Below, piece after piece: positions 7,705 through 12,938 of a stretch of DNA of 12,938 nucleotides; the stretch's first letter is position 1; every line of letters starts with the position of its first letter. A program made the position numbers and the translations under genes. The DNA comes from Acidobacteriota bacterium. Lineage in GTDB: Bacteria; Acidobacteriota; Terriglobia; Terriglobales; Acidobacteriaceae. The notes under the pieces were generated by a model. The model did not search any database. It was not told the origin of the DNA and saw only the letters and a program-made list of their open reading frames with translations. Location of the stretch: assembly GCA_021802085.1 (NCBI GenBank), contig JAKAAZ010000091.1, positions 1 through 12,938 of the forward strand. The letters are read 5' to 3'.

Positions 7705-10700
7705 TTAATAGCGAAATCGGGCCAGAAAGAGGATCTGCCGCATCGAGGCGGCGGATGTCACCTGCCCCTGCGTCGGAGTTCCAATGTAACTATCGACCGT
7801 GCCATATTGCACTGTGTTGAATACATTGTTAGCAGTGCTGCGAAGTTCCAGCGAACGAGTGCCGCCGAAGTGGATTGTCTTCGACAACGACATATCCACA
7901 GCCACAGTTCCCGGGCCAGGGATGGAATTTCGAGATGCTTTCCCATATTCGGGAGCGCCGGTGACCGGATTGATGGGAGCGGTGAACGCACCTACATTGA
8001 ACCAGCGCCGCAGGCTTCCTCCGCCTGCTGTAAGCGACGAGCCGGGAACTCGATTCGGCCGCTCACTTCCCGCCGATCCTCGTGCGACATCGCTGCTGCT
8101 GGCCTGGTAACGCGGAGAGAGCGGCACGCCGGTGGCAAAGTCGAACGTCCCGGAAATGGAGAGATTGCTCAGTGCATGTCCCCACCACGAATCGCCGGTG
8201 AAATAGCGCGTATTTGGACCGAGGGGCAGTTCATAGAGCCATTGGCCCGTCACTTGATGGCGAATGTCGAACGAAGAATTCCCCTCTTCCGCCAGAATGT
8301 CCTGCTGATTCTGCGCCACGACCGCGGTGGACTGGCCGATGGAAGAAGCATCGTCGATCGCATGAGAATAGGTGTACGTCGCGCCCATGGAAATGCCATG
8401 CTGCAACCGCTTATTGGCGCGCAGCACGAGAGCGTTGTAATTGGAGAATGCAATCGAATCTTCATAATTGAAAGAAGGATAGGCGGGGTTCAGCAAACCA
8501 GTCAATTGCCGGTTCGGCGCATCGACAAGATCCAGGTGAGTGCCTTTCGCACCGTTATAGTCGACATTCAACATGATGTTCAGTGGCAGCGTATCCTGCA
8601 CATCGAAATTCCAAACCTGCACATAGCCGAGCAGGTAGTTCTTATTGAATGCGAAGTTATTCGTAATGCCGCTGGGAGATGTTCCACTCGTCAAGGCCGT
8701 CCCCAGAGTGAGAGAGGGCGCGGACTGTGCAGGCACGATGTTCGTGATGGTATTGGCAAACGGCGGCTGGTAGGAAAGGTCCTGCACGACCGCCGCATAT
8801 TGGCCGGTGTTGTAGTTGATGCCGTATCCGCCGCGTACGACCACCTGCTTGACTGCCCGCCAGGCAAAGCCAATGCGCGGCGCGAAATCTTTGCGGTCTG
8901 GATTGATGACGCTGGCCGGATATTTTCCGTTGATGGTCGATGTGGTATTCGGAAACACGACCTGGAGTTGCGTCAAATCGGGCGTGAAGGCGAGGTTCGT
9001 CAACCGATCATGCTGTTCCGTGTAGGGTGCGTAGTATTCGTAGCGCAGACCGTAGTTCAACGTCAGATTGCCTCGGACGTGCCAGTCGTCTTGCAGAAAG
9101 AGATCGAATACGTCGCCGTCGTAATAAAATTTCCCGACGCCTTGCTGCAGCGCCGCTTCCTGCGGCAGTCCCAGTAAAAAGTCTGCAAAATCCGCGCCAG
9201 ACGCATGTTGTGTGCCAGCGCCGGTACTGCCAGGCCGACTGGTTGCAAAGCCGGTGAAGTAGAAACTGCCAGTCACATCGGTGCCGCCCTGCACATCCAG
9301 GCGAATGCGTCGATAATCTCCACCGAAGCGAACGTTGTGCGTGTGTCCGGTCCAGGAGGCTGTGTCCTGAAAGGCAATGGTTTGATTCAGCGTGAATTTT
9401 GGAGCCTGTTCACTGACGCCCTGAAATTGAGAGAAAACGATGTTCGGCACACCGTAATTGAATGGGTCCGCGCCAAGTCCCTGAATTCCGGCTTGCGATG
9501 CGACGTCAGTTTTGCCGGTAAAAAAATTACCGATCTGCGCATTGCTTCGGTTGAAGTTCAGCGTGGCATTGTTTGTCCACCGGTGATATCCGATCACGTA
9601 GCCAAGATTCAAAGAATACTGATAGGTTTGGCTGGCGCCTCCCAACTGCGGGAAGACGTTGAGAAGATCCGAAGCCGCGTGACTGAAGTTGAAGTTTGCA
9701 TTCACATTCTGGGTGAGGCCATGACTGGTATCCCCCATGAAGGTTCGGATAAGCGCGGGCAGCGCCCCTCCTCCTCCCGCGGAACCGAAGTTGTGAACGA
9801 AGCGCGCGCCAATCCGGGTCTGGTTGGTTTGCGCGGTGGTCAAATACTGGAAGTTTTGCAGGCCTGGTTGATTCGGCACAGGGATGTATTGCAGCAGCGC
9901 CTTCGCCTGAGGATTGATGTTGGGAACAATGTTCCCGGGAAACTGCTGGCCGGTGGCCGGGTTATAGATCGGCACGAGGGTGGCGCCCGATCCCGTGTAG
10001 TTGGAAAAATCTCCGCTGCGCTCGGCGAGGGTGGGAACCATGGCGTATTGATTGAACGGCGTCGAATTGCGTGTAAGGATTGCGGTAAGAAAGACAAAGT
10101 TGCTGGTGCTGGGCTTGAGGAGATGGGGAATTTGCGGCGGCCCGATAAAGACGATGCCAGCGGTATTGTCGTTGTACGGCGGCTGCACGATCGGCGCTCC
10201 CGTCACAGAGAACGGAACGGCATCGAGCGCGGAATTCTCGCCCTGATAGAAGATGCTTCCGTGTGGCTGCGTGGGATTGAAGCGGCGAAAAAATCCGGCC
10301 ATGCCACTGCCGCCGCCTCCGCGACCGCCGCGAAAACCTCCGCCTCGACCGCCCTGGCCCGGAGAGCGTGACAAATCGTTCTGAGGCCGCATATCCTGCA
10401 AACGCTGTTGCAGTTGGGACTGGTCGATCTCGGCGAAGGGGTTCACAGTCCCTGTCTGTCCTTGAATTGCAACAGACTCTGTTGCAATATCCGAACTTTG
10501 CGCGGCACCGGTAAGGCTGACTCCGCTCTGGCCGTTGTCCAGCGTCGCAGATTCAGCGCCACCCAGTTCCGCAAGAGTGCCGAGAGCGCGCATCGCCGCG
10601 GCATTGGGAACACCTCCAGCGCGACCGAGATCGCTTTGCCGCGAACGCGAAGCCAACTCCATCGTGTAATCCAGGGTTTGCTGCCGGTTCGCTGCATTCA

Positions 10701-11112
10701 GAAGCACTTCTTTCGTTTCTGCCGCAAATGCGGAGAGTTCTACACGAACAATGTAGCGCCCATACTTTGGGATTCGCATGGCGTAGATGCCGCGGGCATC
10801 CGTCACCGTGGTGTAGCGCTTGCCAGTCAAGGTATGGATGGCCGTGATGGTGACCCCGGGCAGCGGTGTAGCGCCGGACTTCACCTGGCCGCGGAGGATG
10901 CCGTCCGCTGCACTCTGCGCGGGCGAAGCTGTCGGATGGGCTGATTGCGCGGACGTAGTTGAAGAGTCCATTGGAGGCGCGGGGGTTGATTTTTGCTGGA
11001 GAGCGGCGTGGAAAGAAATCTGGGCGCGGACTGGCCTGGCCTCCGCTGCGACAGGGAGGAGTGGCAGCAGAAGAACCGCAATCGATAGCTTGCCGAATGG
11101 ATAGCTCAACAT
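7705..11112 (-). CDS. Giant TonB-dependent-receptor-like outer-membrane protein with CarboxypepD_reg domain
   Basis: An outer-membrane beta-barrel protein of 1135 residues. I chose the ATG at 11112: AGGTG lies 10 nt upstream and it begins a clean signal peptide (MLSYPFGKLS then IAVLLLPLLP). Earlier in-frame starts are ATG 11130 and TTG 11133, both with poor ribosome sites. After a Ser/Thr/Pro/Ala-rich linker comes a carboxypeptidase-regulatory-like domain at ~70-150 (GILRGQV, PLPGVTITA, TDARGIYAM). Where a plug is expected there is a low-complexity segment (~153-275) containing NPFAEID and a Gly/Arg-rich run (252-271). The barrel follows (~280-1135), with HGSIFYQGENSALDA and PTLAERSGDFS typical of acidobacterial members, ending FRY with a terminal aromatic as outer-membrane proteins do. 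I see no convincing TonB box or ordinary plug. The cargo is unknown; peptides, glycans or siderophores are all possible. It sits between the DUF5666-like gene and the VWFA-like gene. Confidence 0.92.
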   Translation of the reverse strand: MLSYPFGKLSIAVLLLPLLPVAAEARPVRAQISFHAALQQKSTPAPPMDSSTTSAQSAHPTASPAQSAADGILRGQVKSGATPLPGVTITAIHTLTGKRYTTVTDARGIYAMRIPKYGRYIVRVELSAFAAETKEVLLNAANRQQTLDYTMELASRSRQSDLGRAGGVPNAAAMRALGTLAELGGAESATLDNGQSGVSLTGAAQSSDIATESVAIQGQTGTVNPFAEIDQSQLQQRLQDMRPQNDLSRSPGQGGRGGGFRGGRGGGGSGMAGFFRRFNPTQPHGSIFYQGENSALDAVPFSVTGAPIVQPPYNDNTAGIVFIGPPQIPHLLKPSTSNFVFLTAILTRNSTPFNQYAMVPTLAERSGDFSNYTGSGATLVPIYNPATGQQFPGNIVPNINPQAKALLQYIPVPNQPGLQNFQYLTTAQTNQTRIGARFVHNFGSAGGGGALPALIRTFMGDTSHGLTQNVNANFNFSHAASDLLNVFPQLGGASQTYQYSLNLGYVIGYHRWTNNATLNFNRSNAQIGNFFTGKTDVASQAGIQGLGADPFNYGVPNIVFSQFQGVSEQAPKFTLNQTIAFQDTASWTGHTHNVRFGGDYRRIRLDVQGGTDVTGSFYFTGFATSRPGSTGAGTQHASGADFADFLLGLPQEAALQQGVGKFYYDGDVFDLFLQDDWHVRGNLTLNYGLRYEYYAPYTEQHDRLTNLAFTPDLTQLQVVFPNTTSTINGKYPASVINPDRKDFAPRIGFAWRAVKQVVVRGGYGINYNTGQYAAVVQDLSYQPPFANTITNIVPAQSAPSLTLGTALTSGTSPSGITNNFAFNKNYLLGYVQVWNFDVQDTLPLNIMLNVDYNGAKGTHLDLVDAPNRQLTGLLNPAYPSFNYEDSIAFSNYNALVLRANKRLQHGISMGATYTYSHAIDDASSIGQSTAVVAQNQQDILAEEGNSSFDIRHQVTGQWLYELPLGPNTRYFTGDSWWGHALSNLSISGTFDFATGVPLSPRYQASSSDVARGSAGSERPNRVPGSSLTAGGGSLRRWFNVGAFTAPINPVTGAPEYGKASRNSIPGPGTVAVDMSLSKTIHFGGTRSLELRSTANNVFNTVQYGTVDSYIGTPTQGQVTSAASMRQILFLARFRY

Positions 11113-11188
11113 CGCCGCGCCGCACCTCATCAATATGTTTCCGTTCCGGACTCCAGGTCACGTCGCTCGCTTTTCTACGTTGTGCCGT

Positions 11189-11854
11189 TTATGGCTGGTC
11201 CGGCGCCGCATCTCCGCCTCTGCGCCTGCGGGAGGCGGGATCGATCACGGTCAGTTGCGTGGGAACAAATATGTCGTTCTTGATCGCGCCGGTCGCACGG
11301 ATGGCATCTCCTGCGTGGACATCGAGCAGCGTGACGCTCTGACCGTCTTTGCGGAACGAGGTAGTGTCGTCCGCCTCGATGACTTGAGTCTTATGATCCA
11401 TGCGGTCCACGGTAATGCGGGTTTCCTCGATTTTGAGTACCTTGCCTGCGATCCATGTCTTGCCGAAGCTGGCGCGCATTTTCGCGACCGTGGCCGCGTC
11501 CACGTCGGCGACAAAAATGGCCCGCAGCAGGCGGGCGTTCCCATCGAGCGCTCCGGCGGCCACCAACGTATCCCCGGCGCGAACATCACTCATCTTGATC
11601 GGTTGGCGGCTTTTGTAAATACGCGTGTTGTCGCTGGTATGTACGGTGTAGGTTTGTCCTTCGTCGGTCTGAATGATTGCATCGCTGTCGTGAACGGACT
11701 TTACCGTACCCCGAACACTGGGCAGATCTGGAAAAGGCTGGGGACCGTCCGCGGGAATCTGCAAGCCGAATATCGTCGAGGCCGATACGGAAAGTATCGC
11801 AACGGGGAACAGGCGGCGGAGAGTGACAGTGCAACAGCTTCCTTTGAAGCGCAT
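11189..11854 (-). CDS. Exported protein with two tandem DUF5666-like repeats
   Basis: From the ATG at 11854 this is 221 residues: a basic start (MRFKGSCC, LRR), a hydrophobic stretch LFPVAILSVSAS and then two similar ~70-residue beta modules. Module 1 runs from VRGTVKSVHD to IFVADVD, module 2 from IAGKVLKIEE to QLTVID. Both share G-x-V near the start, a D-x-T in the middle and a signature DV-x-AGD near the end (MSDVRAGDTL, LLDVHAGDAI) followed by A-x-GA. This is the pattern of DUF5666, small OB-like beta-barrels in exported bacterial proteins of unknown function. The frame stays open to a GTG at 11962, but upstream starts lack ribosome sites and would bury the signal peptide; ATG 11887 is the other option. 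The C-terminus is basic (SRRRRGG). It lies 76 nt before the receptor start and probably belongs to the same unit. Confidence 0.78.
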   Translation of the reverse strand: MRFKGSCCTVTLRRLFPVAILSVSASTIFGLQIPADGPQPFPDLPSVRGTVKSVHDSDAIIQTDEGQTYTVHTSDNTRIYKSRQPIKMSDVRAGDTLVAAGALDGNARLLRAIFVADVDAATVAKMRASFGKTWIAGKVLKIEETRITVDRMDHKTQVIEADDTTSFRKDGQSVTLLDVHAGDAIRATGAIKNDIFVPTQLTVIDPASRRRRGGDAAPDQP

Positions 11855-12019
11855 TGGATTCACCAGTACAGGAAAATCTGAACACATAACGTCGCGGCGC
11901 GAGGCACTGTACTTCCCTATGGAGACGGGTTCAGCAAGTGGAAAGACGCAGAGCCCGGGCACAGAATGCGTAGCAGCGTCGCATGAGGCGCTCGGCTTCG
12001 CGACGGAGCATTCACTTGA

Positions 12020-12589
12020 TTAGTCCACTGGACGGCGTCGCTGAAACAGCGGCGCGCCCCAGGTTCCGACCGCGAGCAAGGCTCCAAACAGCACGACCGC
12101 ATCGATGCTCTCTCGGCCTTGCTTCGACCAGTACGCCATGGCATCCAGGTTGAGCCACAGGGCGAACTCATCGAGAGTCAGAGCTGCGCCCATGCCGTAA
12201 CTCAGGGCCAGCAGTCGGCTGAGAAGGATCGAAAGGGAACTGTCGCCCGTGCCGACTTCCGCCAGTTCCGCATAGCCGGAAGCGAGCAGCAGTAGAATTC
12301 CCCAAACCAGGTGATGAATATGTTTGCCCCCCATCTGGACGTAGCCGAACGGTCCCACGTGGTGTGTGATCGAGGCGACCAGCAGCCGGACTCCCAGGAA
12401 TGTAATGAAGAAACTGACCGAAGCGAGAAAGAGCCGCTGGTGCGGCCGCTCCGGTATTTGTTGATGGATCAACAGGCCCAGCCTGGTCAAGTGAAGTACC
12501 AGCAGGACCAGCATCGTCGACACACTGATAAAGATCAGCAGAATCCAAGACCCGGCAATATGCATATGTCTGCATCTTAGCGGGAACAT
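12020..12589 (-). CDS. Polytopic membrane protein of unknown function (HIHH and LTLDEFALWL motifs)
   Basis: A 189-residue integral membrane protein with about five hydrophobic segments, roughly 12-33, 53-75, 92-107, 121-138 and 163-178. Two motifs stand out: GGKHIHHLVWGILLL (87-101), with three histidines at the mouth of a helix, and LTLDEFALWLNL (137-148), with an acidic pair inside a helix, followed by YW and a GRESIDAV segment. I remember these motifs from conserved hypothetical membrane proteins in several phyla, but I know of no assigned function. The His and Asp/Glu residues could bind metal or move protons; that is a guess. The ATG at 12589 has no clear ribosome site. An internal ATG at 12565 (MHIAGSWILL) would remove eight non-hydrophobic residues and is a real alternative. 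It is on the same strand as the DUF5666-like gene with 165 nt between, so it may be a separate transcript. Confidence 0.82.
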   Translation of the reverse strand: MFPLRCRHMHIAGSWILLIFISVSTMLVLLVLHLTRLGLLIHQQIPERPHQRLFLASVSFFITFLGVRLLVASITHHVGPFGYVQMGGKHIHHLVWGILLLLASGYAELAEVGTGDSSLSILLSRLLALSYGMGAALTLDEFALWLNLDAMAYWSKQGRESIDAVVLFGALLAVGTWGAPLFQRRRPVD

Positions 12590-12938
12590 GCAATCGAATG
12601 TGCTATCGAAAAAGATTGCGTGCTTTCCGGCTCGGGGGCTATCTAAAGCGGATTGACTGTTGGTGTGTTATTTGTGAAAGGGAGTCATTCTGAACCCTTC
12701 GGCTATGCACAGGGCAGGCTCCGCTCAGAATGACTCATCCCATTTTCAACTGCAGCATCTATAAAAATCGGCTATAGCAATTGCCACGACAAGAGGCGAT
12801 GTTTTGACCTGGGTAGAGAAATACGGGGCGCCACAGTGCCGTCGAGCCCATTGTGGGGCGGGCAATCGTGACGAGCGAATCGCGTTACGTCACTCAATCA
12901 TCCCGTCTAACCGCTGGATGGAACCGTGCGCTCCCGCC
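12590..12938. other. Intergenic stretch without a supportable gene
   Basis: This 349-nt end region contains no open frame with a credible start or protein-like composition. It holds the inverted repeat at 12682-12736, an 8-bp palindrome GCTATAGC at 12771-12778 and TATAAA at 12760-12765 without a matching -35. It should contain the promoter of the membrane protein gene ending at 12020, but I cannot point to one. The last ~60 nt may include the edge of a neighbouring gene. Confidence 0.6.
12682..12736. repeat. Intergenic inverted repeat, REP-like
   Basis: GAGTCATTCTGA (12682-12693) is exactly repeated as reverse complement TCAGAATGACTC (12725-12736), giving a 12-bp perfect stem with a 31-nt loop. 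Inside the loop CCCT (12695-12698) can pair with AGGG (12711-12714), making a smaller stem. There is no T-run after it, so it is a poor intrinsic terminator. From memory, TCATTCTGA...TCAGAATGA hairpins with a cttcggc/gctccgc-type interior recur between genes in acidobacterial genomes. I could not verify this here, so treat the dispersed-repeat reading as inference. Confidence 0.65.

Noticed and set aside
7621..10371. Two long plus-strand open frames (518 and 388 codons) opposite the receptor gene
   Set aside because: They lie wholly antisense to a well-recognised protein, are Arg-rich with no domain pattern, and reflect the lack of stops opposite GC-rich codons.
12880..12938. Possible end of another minus-strand gene (about 15 codons ending at a TGA) or start of a plus-strand gene (ATGGAACCG)
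   Set aside because: Too few codons to judge; several frames look equally plausible, and no ribosome site or motif supports one.

Overview
The window looks like chromosomal DNA of an Acidobacteriota (probably Terriglobia). The main evidence is a tandem pair: a very large outer-membrane barrel protein with an N-terminal carboxypeptidase-regulatory-like domain and the motif PTLAERSGDFS, followed by a secreted protein of the 'VWFA-related Acidobacterial domain' type. Both are expanded families in that phylum. Base composition is moderately GC-rich throughout, and I see no island-like break, integrase, transposase, tRNA, rRNA or CRISPR array.

Layout. (1) 1-819, minus: N-terminal 273 residues of a type I glutamine synthetase, cut by the window edge. 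(2) 933-1910, minus: a membrane-tethered Ser/Thr protein kinase without a sensor domain. (3) 1911-2120: divergent intergenic region with a mirrored 33/34-bp imperfect inverted repeat, each arm carrying a TATAAT-like box that faces the gene on its side. (4) 2121-2483, plus: a small four-helix membrane protein resembling the small multidrug resistance/YnfA fold. (5) 2677-5364, plus: a secreted family 2 glycoside hydrolase related to exo-glucosaminidase/endo-beta-mannosidase enzymes. (6) 12589 down to 5438, minus: four collinear genes, namely a polytopic membrane protein with HIHH and LTLDEFALWL motifs, a secreted protein with two tandem DUF5666-like repeats, the giant TonB-dependent-receptor-like protein, and the VWFA-like protein 26 nt behind it. 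(7) 12590-12938: no supportable gene, but a strong 12-bp-arm inverted repeat that looks like a dispersed intergenic element.

How it may work together. The receptor and VWFA-like genes are very probably co-transcribed and act in the outer membrane and periplasm. The DUF5666-like gene upstream may belong to the same unit. The secreted glycosidase is convergent with this cluster and could supply oligosaccharides, but nothing in the sequence proves a link. The kinase and the small transporter-like gene appear to share a mirrored control region, which is the most distinctive non-coding signal here. I found no complete system of a clearly new kind. The best leads are the mirrored divergent promoter, the DUF5666/receptor/VWFA gene set and the duplicated DUF5666 repeats.
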